In this document: positions 8,250 to 18,237 of the stretch, one piece after another | Position numbering within the stretch: the first letter of the stretch is position 1 | How the letters are laid out: every line of letters begins with the position of its first letter | NCBI RefSeq assembly: GCF_014852005.1 | Contig: NZ_JACVAU010000002.1 | Location: 806,001-870,000 of the forward strand | From: Pseudoxanthomonas sp. PXM03 | GTDB taxonomy: Bacteria; Pseudomonadota; Gammaproteobacteria; Xanthomonadales; Xanthomonadaceae | Direction of reading: 5' to 3' | DNA: 64,000 nt | The notes under the pieces: generated by a model | Database searches by the model: none | Seen by the model: only the letters and a program-made list of their open reading frames with translations | Told to the model about the DNA's origin: nothing | Made by a program: the position numbers and the translations under genes

Positions 8250-8798
8250 TCAGGGCCAGATCCGGCCCAGGAGCCGCAGGTCGTGCAGCCCGTCGGGCTT
8301 GCGCACGGCCGCACGGCGCACGCCTTCCTGCTGGAAGCCGTTCTTCTCCAGCACCCGTGCCGAGGCCGGATTGACGTCCAGCACGTTGGCCTCGATCCGA
8401 TGCAGATCGAGCGCAGGCACCACCCATTCCAGGTAGGCCGCGACGATGCGGGTCATGTGCCCGTGCCCCCAATGGCGGCGTCCCAGCCAGTAGCCCAGTT
8501 CCGCCGCGTGGGCCTTCTCGCCGTGGCGCGGGCGCACGGCGATGCCGCCGCAGGCCTCACCATCGATTTCTATCGCGAGCACGGGATGATCGAGGTCGAC
8601 CACGCGACCGGCGAGGAAGGCTTCGCCATCCGCGCGCGTATAGGGATGCGGGAAGCGGTCGCTCAACCCGCGCGGTACAAGCGGGTCATCCGCATGCCGC
8701 ACCAGGGCGTCCAGGTCATCCTGCTGCCAGGCACGCAGCACGAATCCCTCGCCCTCCAGCCGGACGCCGGCGAACGGACGTCCGCCGGACTCAGCCAT
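8250..8798 (-). CDS. GNAT acetyltransferase, RimJ/RimL-like
   Basis: 182 residues from ATG 8798, whose ATGGCTGA overlaps the stop of the RND pump gene (translational coupling). The GNAT fold is evident: FVLRAWQQDDLDALVRHADDP at the start, the acetyl-CoA-binding loop in GYWLGRRHWGHGHMTRIV at about residues 105-122, and NPASARVLEKNGFQQEGVRR near the end. It probably acetylates an N-terminal amino group or small amine. Its place as last gene of an efflux operon might suggest drug or metabolite modification, but that is inference; such hitchhiking GNAT genes are common. Confidence 0.85.
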   Translation of the reverse strand: MAESGGRPFAGVRLEGEGFVLRAWQQDDLDALVRHADDPLVPRGLSDRFPHPYTRADGEAFLAGRVVDLDHPVLAIEIDGEACGGIAVRPRHGEKAHAAELGYWLGRRHWGHGHMTRIVAAYLEWVVPALDLHRIEANVLDVNPASARVLEKNGFQQEGVRRAAVRKPDGLHDLRLLGRIWP

Positions 8799-11700
8799 GG
8801 CCGCCCACGGAAGGGGTTTCCGCTTCCAGTTTGCCAAGCTCGTGCGCGACGGCTTCGGGCGAGCGCGTGTACGGCGCCAGCAGCGCATAGAACGCAGGTA
8901 CCACGTACAACGACAGCAGCGTGGAGAAGGTCACGCCGAAGATCACCACGACGCCGATGGTCGCCCGGCTGGCCGAACCCGGGCCGCCGGCGAGCACCAG
9001 CGGCACTGCGCCCATCACCGTGGCCACCGACGTCATCAGGATGGGACGCAGGCGCACGCGCGCCGATTCGGCGATGGCGCGCGCCACATCCGCCCCGTCG
9101 TCGCGCAGCTGGTTGGCGAACTCCACGATCAGGATGCCGTTCTTCGCGGCCAGGCCGATCAGCATCACGATGCCGATCTGGCTGAAAAGGTTCAGCGTGC
9201 CGCCGGTGACCCACAGGCCGATCAGCGCGCCCAGCACCGCCAGCGGCACGGTCAGCATGATGATCAGCGGGTGGATGAAGCTCTCGAACTGCGCCGCCAG
9301 CACCAGATAGACGATCAGCAGCGCCAGCGTGAAGGTCAGCAGGATCGCGCCACCGGCTTCCTGGTACTCGCGCGACTCGCCCTTCCAGTCGATCTGCGCA
9401 TAGTCCGGCAACTCCTCGGCCACCGTCTGCCGCGTCCATTCCAGTGCCTCGCCCATCGTGTAGCCGGGCGCGAGGCCGGCACTGATGGTGATCGCCCGCA
9501 GGCGGTTGAAGCGGTTGAACGTGCCCGGTTCGGCGATCTCGCTCAGCGTCACCAGGTTGGACAGCGGGATCAGCGCGCCGTCGCTGCCGCGCACGTAGGT
9601 CTGCGCCAGATCCTCGGTGTTGGCGCGCTTGTCGCGGCCGGCCTGCAGCATGACGTCGTACTCCTCGCCGTTGTCCACGTACGTGGTCACCTGGCGCGAG
9701 CCCATCATCGTTTCCAGCGTGCGGCCAATCTCCTGCACCGACACCCCGAGGTCGGCGGCGCGGTCGCGGTCGATGTTCACGCGCATCTGCGGCCGCGTTT
9801 CCTTGTAGTCGGAATCCGGGTCCTGGATGCCCGGGTTGGATTCCATCCGTTGCAGGATGCGGTCGCGCCACTGCGCCAGCTCGACGTAGTCGGGGCCACC
9901 CAGCACCAGCTGGTAGCGCTGGCCACGGCTGCCGACCAGGCCGCCGGCCACGTTGGCGCGTGCCTGCACGCCCGGCAGCTTGGACAGCTCGGCGCGCAGA
10001 CCGTTGACGACGTCGTCCGTGGTGGCCTCGCGCTCGTGCCAGTCCTGCAGGAACACGATCACCTGGCCGGTATGCATGTCCTCGCTGCCGCCGAATCCGC
10101 GGGGCACGCGCGAGTTGGCGCGCTCGATCGGCTTGTCGCCGCCAACCTGGCCCATCACGATGCGCTCGACCTGCTGCATCTGGTTGACCATGTAGTCGAA
10201 GCCCGCGCCCTCCGGGCCATCGACCATGACGAAGAAGCGGCCGCGATCTTCCGCAGGCGCCAGTTCGCTCGGCACGCGCAGGCCGAGCACGACGATGGCG
10301 ATGCCGCACAGCGCCATGGCCGCCAGCACCAGACCGAGGATGCGCTTGCCGGTCAGGCCGACCAGGCGCTCCACGTGCCGGCCGTAGCCGTCGCTGACGC
10401 GGGTCAGCGTGCGGTTGGTCCACGCGTTGAGGCCGCGCGGCTCGGTATGCGGCCGCACCAGCTTGGACGACATCATCGGCGTCAGCGTCAGTGCGACGAA
10501 GGCCGAGATCGCCACCGCCGCCGCCAGCGCCACGGACAACTCGCGGAACAGGCGGCCTGTGTTGCCCTCCATGAAGCCGACGGGCAGGAACACCGCCACC
10601 AGCACCGCCGTGGTCGCGATCACCGCGAAGGCCACCTGGGCGGTGCCGCGACGCGCGGCCACCAGCGCCGGTTCGCCAAGATCGGCGCGGCGCTGCACGT
10701 TCTCCAGCACCACGATGGCGTCGTCCACCACCAGGCCGATGCAGAGCACCAGCGCGAGCAGGGTCAGCAGGTTGATCGAGAAGCCGAACGCATAGAGCGC
10801 GATGAAGGCGGAAATCAGGCAGACGGGCACGGTCACTGCGGGGATCAGCGCCGCGCGCAGGCTGCCGAGGAACAGCCAGATCACCAGGAACACCAGCACC
10901 ATCGCCTCGCCCAGCGTCCAGTAGACGCGTTCGATCGAGGCCTCGATGAACGTGGTGCTGTCGAAGGCGACGAAGATGTCGGTGCCTTCCGGCAGCGTCT
11001 GCTGGATGATCTCGGCCTCGGCGCGCGCCGCGCGCGCCACGTCGAGCGCGTTCGCGGTGGAGGTGCGCACGATGCCCAGGCCGACGTTCGGCACGGCGTT
11101 GCTGCGCAGGTACGAACGGCGCTCTTCGGCACCCAGTTCCACCTTGGCCACGTCGCCCAGCCGCACCACGTAACCGTCGGCGCCCTTGCGCAGCGGCAAC
11201 TGGGCGAACTGCTCCGGCCGCTGGTACCCGCGCTCGACGCGCAGGGTGAAGTCGCGCGAGGCCGATTCGATGCGGCCGGCCGGCAACTCGATGTTCTGCG
11301 CGCGCAGCGCGGTCTCGACATCGCCGGTGGTCACGCCGCGCGCCGCCATCGCCTCGCGGTCCAGCCAGATCCGCATCGCATAGCGCTGACCGCCGCCGAG
11401 CTGCACGCGCGCCACGCCATCCAGCGCGGACAGGCGGTCCAGCACGTAACGGTCGGCGTAGTCGGTCAGCTCCATCGTGTCCATCACGGTGGAGCGCATG
11501 TTCAACCAGATGATGACGTCGGCGTCGGCCTCGACCTTGGAGATCTGCGGCGGATCGGCCTCGTCCGGCAGGCGGTTCATCACACGGCTGACACGGTCGC
11601 GCACATCGTTGGCGGCAGCCTCGATGTCGCGGCTGAGGTTGAACTCGATGGTCACGTCGGCGCGGCCGTTGCGGCTGCTCGACTGGATGGTCTTGATGCC

Positions 11701-11925
11701 CTCGATGCCCGACAGACCGTCCTCGAGGATCTGGGTGATGCGTGTTTCGACCACCGCCGCCGACGCGCCCGGATAGTTCACCTCCACCGACACGATGGGC
11801 GGGTCGATGTTGGGCAGTTCGCGCAGGGTCAGGCGCAGGAACGACATCACGCCCAGCACGACCAGCAGCAGGCTGACCACCACCGCGAAAACGGGGCGCT
11901 TGATCGACAGATCGGAGAGCTTCAT
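8791..11925 (-). CDS. RND-family efflux pump, inner-membrane permease (HAE1/AcrB-like)
   Basis: 1044 residues from ATG 11925, standard for HAE1 pumps. It opens with MKLSDLSIKRPVFAVVVSLL (first TM), has two large periplasmic loops (about 30-335 and 560-860) and twelve predicted TM helices. The proton-relay acidic pair is in TM4: LCIGLVVDDAIVVLENVQRR. The second half repeats the pattern (GIVMLIGLAAKNGILIVEFANQ). It extrudes drugs or toxic metabolites by proton antiport as a trimer, with the adaptor encoded four bases upstream and an outer-membrane channel that must come from elsewhere, since no TolC-like gene is in the operon. The protein resembles the MexK/MdtB-C/Bpe-type clade; the substrate is unknown. 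Confidence 0.95.
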   Translation of the reverse strand: MKLSDLSIKRPVFAVVVSLLLVVLGVMSFLRLTLRELPNIDPPIVSVEVNYPGASAAVVETRITQILEDGLSGIEGIKTIQSSSRNGRADVTIEFNLSRDIEAAANDVRDRVSRVMNRLPDEADPPQISKVEADADVIIWLNMRSTVMDTMELTDYADRYVLDRLSALDGVARVQLGGGQRYAMRIWLDREAMAARGVTTGDVETALRAQNIELPAGRIESASRDFTLRVERGYQRPEQFAQLPLRKGADGYVVRLGDVAKVELGAEERRSYLRSNAVPNVGLGIVRTSTANALDVARAARAEAEIIQQTLPEGTDIFVAFDSTTFIEASIERVYWTLGEAMVLVFLVIWLFLGSLRAALIPAVTVPVCLISAFIALYAFGFSINLLTLLALVLCIGLVVDDAIVVLENVQRRADLGEPALVAARRGTAQVAFAVIATTAVLVAVFLPVGFMEGNTGRLFRELSVALAAAVAISAFVALTLTPMMSSKLVRPHTEPRGLNAWTNRTLTRVSDGYGRHVERLVGLTGKRILGLVLAAMALCGIAIVVLGLRVPSELAPAEDRGRFFVMVDGPEGAGFDYMVNQMQQVERIVMGQVGGDKPIERANSRVPRGFGGSEDMHTGQVIVFLQDWHEREATTDDVVNGLRAELSKLPGVQARANVAGGLVGSRGQRYQLVLGGPDYVELAQWRDRILQRMESNPGIQDPDSDYKETRPQMRVNIDRDRAADLGVSVQEIGRTLETMMGSRQVTTYVDNGEEYDVMLQAGRDKRANTEDLAQTYVRGSDGALIPLSNLVTLSEIAEPGTFNRFNRLRAITISAGLAPGYTMGEALEWTRQTVAEELPDYAQIDWKGESREYQEAGGAILLTFTLALLIVYLVLAAQFESFIHPLIIMLTVPLAVLGALIGLWVTGGTLNLFSQIGIVMLIGLAAKNGILIVEFANQLRDDGADVARAIAESARVRLRPILMTSVATVMGAVPLVLAGGPGSASRATIGVVVIFGVTFSTLLSLYVVPAFYALLAPYTRSPEAVAHELGKLEAETPSVGGHG

Positions 11926-11929
11926 GCGC

Positions 11930-13036
11930 TCAGCCCTGGCCGTCGGCGGCGGGGGCGTCCTGCTTGGGCGTCGCCGCCGGGGCGGCATCGGCCACCTTCA
12001 CACCCGGACGCAGCTTGCCGGTGCCGTCGATGACGATGCGGTCGCCGGCGGCAATGCCCTTCACGATCTCGACCTGGCCGTCACGCCGTACGCCCGCGGT
12101 CACCGCCGCCTGCTCGACGCTGCCATCCGGCTTGACCCGGTAGACGAACGAATCGCGGCCCACCTGCACCACCGCGATCTCGGGAATCACCAGCGCCTGC
12201 CGCTCGGGACGGAACAGGCGTACGTCCAGCAGCATGCCCGGACGCAGCTTGCGCTCGGCATTCGGAAACACCGCACGCACGGTCACGGCGCGCGTGGTCG
12301 CGTCGATGCGCGCTTCGATGGTCTCCACCTCGCCCTCGAACGACTCGCCCGGATACGCGGCAGCAGTCGCGGTCACCGTGTTGCCGGCCTCGACGGACGC
12401 CAGCGCGGCCTCCGGCACCTGGAAGTCCACGTACATGCGCGAGATGTCATCCAGCGTGGCGATGGTGCTGTTGGCGGTGATCAGCGAACCGGGACTGACC
12501 TGGCGGATGCCCAGGACCCCGGCGAACGGCGCGCGCACGCTGCGGTCGCCGATGTCGGCGCGCGCCTGGCGCACGCGCGCGGCGGCGGCATCGCGCAGCG
12601 CGAGCTGGGTATCCAGTTGCGAACGGGCGATCAGCTGCTGGTCGGCGAGTTCCTTCTGTCGACGGTAAAGACGTTCGGCCTCCGCGTAGGTCGCCTCAGC
12701 CTGCACCAGCGTGGCCTGCGCAGCGTCGCCCTTCAGCGTGACCAGGGTCTGGCCAGCCTTGACCTGCTGGCCGCTGTCGAAATGCACGTCCTGCACGATC
12801 TCGCTGACCTTCGCGGTCAGGGTGACGGACTCGCGTGCCTTCGCCGTGCCCAGCGCCTGCAAGGTGTCGTTCCATGCGCCCTGCTGGACGACCTGGGTGG
12901 TGACCGGGATGGGCCGCTCGCCCGCGCCGCCATTGCCGTTGCCCTTCGCCTGCGCACCCTTGTCACCGCCACAGGCGGCAAGCAGCAAGAGGGGCAGCGC
13001 GACCAGCAGGGCGCGGGGGGCAAATCGGTTGAGCAT
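11930..13036 (-). CDS. RND efflux periplasmic adaptor, lipoprotein
   Basis: 368 residues. An N-terminal lipoprotein signal (LLVALPLLLLAACGG, lipobox LAAC, Cys about 22) anchors it. Next come the barrel-sandwich/lipoyl half (TAKVSEIVQDVHFDSGQQVKAGQ), a coiled-coil hairpin at about 105-165 (QAEATYAEAERLYRRQKELAD), the second lipoyl half (VRAPFAGVLGIRQVSPGSLI) and the beta-barrel/membrane-proximal domains, then an Ala/Pro-rich tail. It bridges the RND pump to an outer-membrane channel. It is first in a three-gene operon with the pump and the GNAT protein. No regulator adjoins it. Confidence 0.93.
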   Translation of the reverse strand: MLNRFAPRALLVALPLLLLAACGGDKGAQAKGNGNGGAGERPIPVTTQVVQQGAWNDTLQALGTAKARESVTLTAKVSEIVQDVHFDSGQQVKAGQTLVTLKGDAAQATLVQAEATYAEAERLYRRQKELADQQLIARSQLDTQLALRDAAAARVRQARADIGDRSVRAPFAGVLGIRQVSPGSLITANSTIATLDDISRMYVDFQVPEAALASVEAGNTVTATAAAYPGESFEGEVETIEARIDATTRAVTVRAVFPNAERKLRPGMLLDVRLFRPERQALVIPEIAVVQVGRDSFVYRVKPDGSVEQAAVTAGVRRDGQVEIVKGIAAGDRIVIDGTGKLRPGVKVADAAPAATPKQDAPAADGQG

Positions 13037-13132
13037 GGAACTTCCCGTAATTTCCGTTATTCACGCAGTCTACCGGCCGTACGTGAAACACGCTGCAGCA
13101 GATGCGGCGGTTCGTGCGGGAAACGCGCCAAA

Positions 13133-13153
13133 GGGCATGTGGTGCACATGCCC
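13133..13153 (-). terminator. Stem-loop after cysNC
   Basis: A perfect 9-bp stem (GGGCATGTG at 13133-13141 and CACATGCCC at 13145-13153) with a 3-base loop lies 49 bases beyond the cysNC stop. In the minus direction it is followed by TTTGGCGCG, a weak T run. It also lies about 100 bases upstream of the efflux adaptor start and so insulates the two operons. Confidence 0.45.
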
Positions 13154-13201
13154 GACCATGACCTATGACCCTTGCCGGCTGCGGCGAGGTCGGCTCTTGC
13201 G

Positions 13202-15076
13202 TTACTCCAGGCCCAGCTTCGCCAGCACCTGGAGCGCCAGGGTTTGTGGGTCCTGTTCACCCGCGTGCAGATGCACATCGGGGTGCTCGGGGGTTTCATA
13301 CGGCGAATCGATGCCGGTGAAATTCGGGATCAACCCCGCGCGGGCCTTGCGATACAGGCCCTTCACATCGCGCGCCTCGGCGAGATCGAGGGGCACGTCG
13401 ACGAAGACCTCAATGAACTCACCGTCGGCGAACCGGTCGCGCGCCATCCGCCGCTCCGCGCGGAAGGGCGAAATGAAGCTGACCAGCACGATCAGGCCGG
13501 CGTCGGTCATCAGCTTCGCCACCTCGGCCACGCGACGGATGTTCTCCACGCGATCCTCGTCGGTGAAGCCGAGGTCGCGGTTCAGCCCGTGGCGTACGTT
13601 GTCGCCATCCAGCAGGAAGCTGTGGTAGCCCAGTGCATGCAGGCGCTTGTCGACCAGGTTGGCGATGGTGGATTTGCCCGCGCCGGAGAGGCCGGTGAAC
13701 CACAGGACCTTCGGTACCTGCCCCTTCTGGCGCGCACGCGCGGCCTTGTCGACATCGACATGCTGCCAGTGCACGTTGCCGGCGCGGCGCAGCGCGAAGT
13801 CCAGCGTACCCGCAGCGGCCGTGCCGTTGTCGTAACGGTCGATCAGGATGAAGCTGCCCAGCGCGCGATTGCGGGCATAGGTATCGAAAGCGACCGGCTC
13901 ATCCAGACTGAGGTTGCAGTAGCCCACCTCGTTGAGTTCCAGCCGCTTGGCGGCCAGGTGCTCCTGGGTATTCACGTCGATGCGGTGCTTGATCTCCGTC
14001 ACCGTGGCCGACACCGTGCGCGCACCGATCTTCAGCCAGTAGGGCCGGCCCGGCAGCAGCGGCGCGTCGGACATCCACAGCAGGTGCGCGGCGAACTGGT
14101 CGGCGACCTCGGGCGGATCGCCGGCGGCAGCGATCACGTCGCCGCGGCTGATGTCGATCTCGTCCGCCAGGGTCAACGTCACGGCCTGGCCGGCGTGCGC
14201 CGTGGCGACTTCGCCATCCGGGCCGAGTACCTGCTCGATGCGTGAACGGCGCGCGGACGGCAGCACCACCACCTCGTCGCCCGGCTTCACCTCGCCGGCC
14301 GCGATCGTGCCTGCATAGCCGCGGAAATTCTGGTGCGGGCGGTTGACCCATTGCACCGGCAGGCGCAGGCCTGCACCGGTATCGTGCGCGTCGACCTGCA
14401 CGCTTTCCAGGTGTTCCAGCAAGGCGGGGCCGGTGTACCACGGCGTGCGCGCGGAACGCGTGGACAGGTTGTCGCCTTCCAGCGCCGACAGCGGAATGCA
14501 GGCGATGGACGCAATGCCGAGCCGCTGCGCGAGCGCGCGGTAGTCGGCAGCGATGCGCTCGAACACGGCCTGGTCGAAGTCCACCAAGTCCATCTTGTTC
14601 ACCGCCAGCACCACGTGGCGGATGCCAAGCAGCGAGACGATGTAGCTGTGCCGGTGCGTCTGCGTCAGCAGGCCCTTGCGCGCATCCACCAGCACCACCG
14701 CCAAGTCCGCGGTGGATGCGCCGGTGGCCATGTTGCGCGTGTACTGCTCATGCCCGGGGCAGTCGGCGACGATGAACTTGCGCTTGTCCGTATCGAAGTA
14801 GCGGTAGGCCACGTCGATGGTGATGCCCTGCTCGCGTTCGGCGGCCAGGCCGTCCAGCAGCAGCGCGTAGTCGATGCGCTCGCCCTGGGTGCCGTGCTTG
14901 CGGCTGTCCTTTTCCAGCGCGGCCAGCTGGTCGTCGAACAGGCGCTTGCTGTCGTACAGCAGGCGGCCGATCAGCGTGCTCTTGCCATCGTCCACGCTGC
15001 CGCAGGTGATGAAGCGCAACAGCGGCTTGGATTCGTGCTGTTTCAGGTAGGTGGCGATGTCGCCTGCGGTATTCAT
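13202..15076 (-). CDS. cysNC: CysNC: sulfate adenylyltransferase GTPase subunit fused to APS kinase
   Basis: 624 residues. The N-terminal EF-Tu-like GTPase (about 1-430) has P-loop [22 protein letters not shown] (G3) and NKMDL (G4), followed by beta-barrel domains II-III. The C-terminal APS kinase (about 455-624) has its own P-loop GLSGAGKST at 462-470, the [10 protein letters not shown] motif and the [10 protein letters not shown] substrate loop. With CysD it makes APS from ATP and sulfate, driven by GTP; the fused kinase makes PAPS. The fusion is usual in Xanthomonadaceae. It lies downstream of cysD on the same strand, separated by 172 bases containing an inverted repeat pair. Confidence 0.97.
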   Translation of the reverse strand: MNTAGDIATYLKQHESKPLLRFITCGSVDDGKSTLIGRLLYDSKRLFDDQLAALEKDSRKHGTQGERIDYALLLDGLAAEREQGITIDVAYRYFDTDKRKFIVADCPGHEQYTRNMATGASTADLAVVLVDARKGLLTQTHRHSYIVSLLGIRHVVLAVNKMDLVDFDQAVFERIAADYRALAQRLGIASIACIPLSALEGDNLSTRSARTPWYTGPALLEHLESVQVDAHDTGAGLRLPVQWVNRPHQNFRGYAGTIAAGEVKPGDEVVVLPSARRSRIEQVLGPDGEVATAHAGQAVTLTLADEIDISRGDVIAAAGDPPEVADQFAAHLLWMSDAPLLPGRPYWLKIGARTVSATVTEIKHRIDVNTQEHLAAKRLELNEVGYCNLSLDEPVAFDTYARNRALGSFILIDRYDNGTAAAGTLDFALRRAGNVHWQHVDVDKAARARQKGQVPKVLWFTGLSGAGKSTIANLVDKRLHALGYHSFLLDGDNVRHGLNRDLGFTDEDRVENIRRVAEVAKLMTDAGLIVLVSFISPFRAERRMARDRFADGEFIEVFVDVPLDLAEARDVKGLYRKARAGLIPNFTGIDSPYETPEHPDVHLHAGEQDPQTLALQVLAKLGLE

Positions 15077-15126
15077 GCAGCGGCCACCGACATCATCTTC
15101 ATGCGCGTCAACTCCAGACCGGTATT

Positions 15127-15235
15127 GTCATCCCAGCGAACGCTGGGATCCATCTTGATCTTGCAGGGAGCCCAGGCAAGCGTCATTGATCGCGCGAACA
15201 CCAACTTGGATCCCAGCGTGCGCTGGGACGACGGC
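15127..15235. repeat. Inverted pair of REP-like palindromes, family C (TCCCAGCG core), between cysD and cysNC
   Basis: Copy 1 at 15127-15152 contains ATCCCAGCG-AA-CGCTGGGAT; copy 2 at 15208-15234 contains TCCCAGCG-TG-CGCTGGGA. Outside the hairpins the flanks also match when one copy is inverted (GTCATCCCAGCG...GGATCCA against GTCGTCCCAGCG...GGATCCAA), so this is a head-to-head pair of one dispersed element. It fills the intercistronic space of a cotranscribed operon. Confidence 0.7.
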
Positions 15236-15248
15236 GGAGGGATGCTCA

Positions 15249-16160
15249 TCAGAAATAGCCCTCCAGCTTCTTCTTCTCCATCGATGCACCCGGGTCCTGG
15301 TCGATCACCCGGCCCTGGCGCTCGGAACTGGTAGTCACCAGCATCTCGGCGATGATCTTCTCCAGCGAATCGGCGTCGGAGTCGATGGCGCCGGTCAGCG
15401 GGTAGCAGCCCAGGGTGCGGAAGCGCACGTGGCGCTGCTGCGGCACTTCGCCGTCGCGCAGCGGCAGGCGCTCGTCATCCACCAGGATCAGCGCGCCGTC
15501 GCGCTCCACTACGGCACGTTCGGCGGCGAAGTACAGCGGCACCACCGGAATGTTCTCGCGGTAGATATAGAGCCAGATGTCCAGTTCGGTCCAGTTGGAC
15601 AGCGGGAACACGCGCACGCTCTCGCCCTTGTGGATGCGCGCGTTGTACAGGTTCCAGAGTTCGGGGCGCTGGTTCTTCGGGTCCCAGCGGTGCTTGTCGT
15701 TGCGGAAGGAGAACACGCGTTCCTTGGCGCGCGACTTCTCCTCGTCGCGGCGGGCACCGCCTATTGCGGCATCGAAGGCGTACTGGTCCAGCGCCTGCTT
15801 CAGGCCCTGGGTCTTCATCACGTCGGTGTGCACGGTGGCACCGTGGCTGATCGGCCCGATGTCCTGGGCGATCCCGTCCGGATTGATGTGTACCCGCAGA
15901 TCCACGCCGGTCTCGGCGGCGCGCCGGTCGCGGAAGGCGATCATCTCGCGGAACTTCCAGCGGGTGTCCACGTGCAGCAGCGGGATGGGCGGCCGGGCCG
16001 GGGCGAACGCCTTCAGCAACAGGTGCAGCAGCACCGAACTGTCCTTGCCCACCGAGTACAGCAGCACCGGATTGCGGAATTCGGCGGCGACCTCGCGGAG
16101 GATGTGGATGCTTTCCGCTTCCAGGCGGTCGAGATGGGAGAGGCGGGGTACGGCGGTCAT
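15249..16160 (-). CDS. cysD: CysD, sulfate adenylyltransferase catalytic subunit
   Basis: 303 residues from ATG 16160 (a TTG at 16172 would add four). It belongs to the PP-loop ATP-pyrophosphatase family: the loop [15 protein letters not shown] lies at about residues 33-47, DTRWKFREM and [15 protein letters not shown] follow, and the C-terminus has the conserved [15 protein letters not shown] and [10 protein letters not shown]. It forms APS from ATP and sulfate together with CysNC. It is the first gene of the minus-strand unit, divergent from cysJ across about 200 bases, which is the natural site for CysB control. Confidence 0.97.
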   Translation of the reverse strand: MTAVPRLSHLDRLEAESIHILREVAAEFRNPVLLYSVGKDSSVLLHLLLKAFAPARPPIPLLHVDTRWKFREMIAFRDRRAAETGVDLRVHINPDGIAQDIGPISHGATVHTDVMKTQGLKQALDQYAFDAAIGGARRDEEKSRAKERVFSFRNDKHRWDPKNQRPELWNLYNARIHKGESVRVFPLSNWTELDIWLYIYRENIPVVPLYFAAERAVVERDGALILVDDERLPLRDGEVPQQRHVRFRTLGCYPLTGAIDSDADSLEKIIAEMLVTTSSERQGRVIDQDPGASMEKKKLEGYF

Positions 16161-16365
16161 CGAGGCAGGCAAAGGGGGCGGAGGACCCGGACACGCTAGC
16201 CTAGCAGGGCGTTGGTGCCGGGTCCGGAGGCCGGGAAGTATTCGGCTCGCGCCTCATGCCGGCGAAATAAGCTCAGGCCATAAGCCCATAACCATGCGTC
16301 CTTTCAACGCGTGGCGTCGCCTTCCTAACATCGGTCGTCCCAGTCGCGCCCACGGGCCATACCGA
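16161..16365. promoter_or_regulatory. Divergent cysD / cysJ control region
   Basis: About 205 bases between the divergent start codons. The only AT-rich patch is at about 16264-16296, containing two ATAAGC units and one ATAACC in CATAAGCCCATAACCATG. Read on the minus strand this gives GGTTATGGGCTTATGG. A GGTTAT also occurs upstream of cysG (near 25295), so it is a candidate CysB recognition element. I cannot place definite -35/-10 boxes. Confidence 0.4.
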
Positions 16366-18225
16366 ATGTCCGCCACCCAGCCTGTTCCTGCCCCCATCCC
16401 CCTCGCGGAGGAACGGCGGGCGCTGCTGGCCCAGGCGGTCGCTGGCCTGGATGGCGCCAGCCTGTGGTGGATCTCGGGGTACACGGCAGGCCTGGCCCAG
16501 GCGCAACTCGCGCCGGCTGCCCACGCCGCCCCCCAGCCTCTGGCCGTCGTGCCGGCCGCCGGCCCGCAGGCCGGCCAGCGCCTGACCATCGTCTACGGCA
16601 GCCAGACCGGCAATGCCCGCCGCACCGCGGAAGCGCTGGCGCAGCAGGCGGAAGCCGCCGGATTGTCGGTTCGCCTGCTGCGGGCCGATGCCTACCCGCA
16701 GCGCGAGCTCGCCAACGAGCGCCTGCTGTACATCGTGATCAGCACGCAGGGCGAAGGCGATCCGCCGGACGACAGCATCGGCCTGGTGGAATTCCTGCGC
16801 GGCAAGCGCGCGCCGAAGCTGCCCGAACTCAAGTACGCCGTCCTCGGCCTGGGCGATTCCAGCTATGCCGACTTCTGCGGCATCGCCACGCGCCTGGACG
16901 CGCGCCTGGCCGAACTGGGCGGCAGCCGCCTGTTCGCTGCCGGGCTGGCGGATCTCGACATCGATACCGTCGCGGCTCCATGGCGCGAACAGGCGCTGGG
17001 ACATGCGCGCGAGCTGCTGAAGGCACCCGCCGTCACCTCGCTCGCATCCGTCACCCCGCTGCGCCCGGGCCATGCGGCCGCGTGGTCGCACGAGCACCCG
17101 TTCCCCGCCGAGCTGCTGCTCAACCAGCGCATCAGCGGTCGCGACTTCAAGGGACCGCGCTTCGGCCAACACGGCGTTGCCGACAAGGACGTGCGCCATA
17201 TCGAACTGTCGCTGGAAGGCAGCGGCCTGCACTATGAACCCGGCGACGCGCTGGGCGTGCGCCACCGCAATCCCGCTGCGCTGGTCGATGGCGTGATCGA
17301 GGCGCTGCAGCTGGACGGCGAGAGCGCCGTCAGCGAAGGCGGCGATACCCTGCCGCTGCGCGAATGGCTCGCGGCGCGCCGCGAACTGACTCGCGTGTCG
17401 CGTCCGTTCCTGGCCACGCATGCCGCACACGCGCAGGCGGAAGAACTCAACACCCTGCTCGGCCCGGCGAACGCGCCGGCGCTGGCGCAGTTGTTCGGCA
17501 CCCACCAGATCATCGACGTGCTGCGTCGCTGGCCCGCCGACTGGTCCGCACAGGAACTGGTCGCCGCATTGCGCCCGCTGGCGCCACGCCTGTACTCCAT
17601 CGCCTCCAGCCGCAAGCGCGTGGGCGAAGAGGCCCACCTGACCGTCGACGTGCTGGGTTACGACGCCTTCGGCCATGCACACGGCGGTGCGGCCAGCGGC
17701 TTCCTCGCCGCACGCGGGGAAGGCGACCAGGTACCGGTCTACATCGAGGCCAACGAACGCTTCCGCGTGCCCGCCGACGGCAGCCGCGACATCCTGATGA
17801 TCGGCCCCGGCACCGGCGTGGCACCGTTCCGCGGATTCGTGCAAGAGCGCGCCGAGACCGGCGCGCGCGGGCGCAACTGGCTGTTCTTCGGCGCCCAGCA
17901 TTTCAACCACGGCTTCTTCTACCAGAGCGAGTGGCAGGACGCGCTGCGCAGCGGCGAACTGCACCGGCTGGACCTGGCCTTCTCGCGCGACCAGGCACGC
18001 AAGGTGTACGTGCAGGACCGCCTGCGCGAACGTGGTCGCGAGGTCTACGACTGGCTGCAGAACGGTGCGCACCTGTACGTGTGCGGCGCCATCGCGATGG
18101 GCAAGGACGTGCAGGGCGCACTGCAGGCCATCGTGGTCGAGCATGGCGGGCTGGATGACGATGCGGCGCGCGAATACCTGGTGCAGCTGCAGACGGAGGG
18201 ACGCTATAGCCGCGATGTGTATTGA
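16366..18225 (+). CDS. cysJ: CysJ, sulfite reductase [NADPH] flavoprotein alpha-component
   Basis: 619 residues from ATG 16366. After an N-terminal linker (about 1-70) comes a flavodoxin FMN domain (IVYGSQTGNARRTAEAL, STQGEGDPPDD, LGLGDSSYADFC), an FAD-binding barrel (RLYSIASSRKRVGEE) and an NADPH domain (MIGPGTGVAPFRGFVQERAE), closing with the signature C-terminus GRYSRDVY. It passes electrons from NADPH via FAD and FMN to CysI. It is first gene of cysJ-cysI-cysH; the 95-base gap to cysI carries a REP pair. Confidence 0.96.
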   Translation: MSATQPVPAPIPLAEERRALLAQAVAGLDGASLWWISGYTAGLAQAQLAPAAHAAPQPLAVVPAAGPQAGQRLTIVYGSQTGNARRTAEALAQQAEAAGLSVRLLRADAYPQRELANERLLYIVISTQGEGDPPDDSIGLVEFLRGKRAPKLPELKYAVLGLGDSSYADFCGIATRLDARLAELGGSRLFAAGLADLDIDTVAAPWREQALGHARELLKAPAVTSLASVTPLRPGHAAAWSHEHPFPAELLLNQRISGRDFKGPRFGQHGVADKDVRHIELSLEGSGLHYEPGDALGVRHRNPAALVDGVIEALQLDGESAVSEGGDTLPLREWLAARRELTRVSRPFLATHAAHAQAEELNTLLGPANAPALAQLFGTHQIIDVLRRWPADWSAQELVAALRPLAPRLYSIASSRKRVGEEAHLTVDVLGYDAFGHAHGGAASGFLAARGEGDQVPVYIEANERFRVPADGSRDILMIGPGTGVAPFRGFVQERAETGARGRNWLFFGAQHFNHGFFYQSEWQDALRSGELHRLDLAFSRDQARKVYVQDRLRERGREVYDWLQNGAHLYVCGAIAMGKDVQGALQAIVVEHGGLDDDAAREYLVQLQTEGRYSRDVY

Positions 18226-18237
18226 GTCCGGCGCGTT

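Noticed and set aside
8797-12033. A 1078-codon open frame on the plus strand opposite the RND pump gene
   Set aside because: It is the antisense mirror of a well-supported gene in high-GC sequence. Its translation is rich in His, Arg, Gln and Ala without domains, as are similar long antisense frames at 13172-14245, 18204-20018, 24230-26700, 37207-39423 and 41931-44384.
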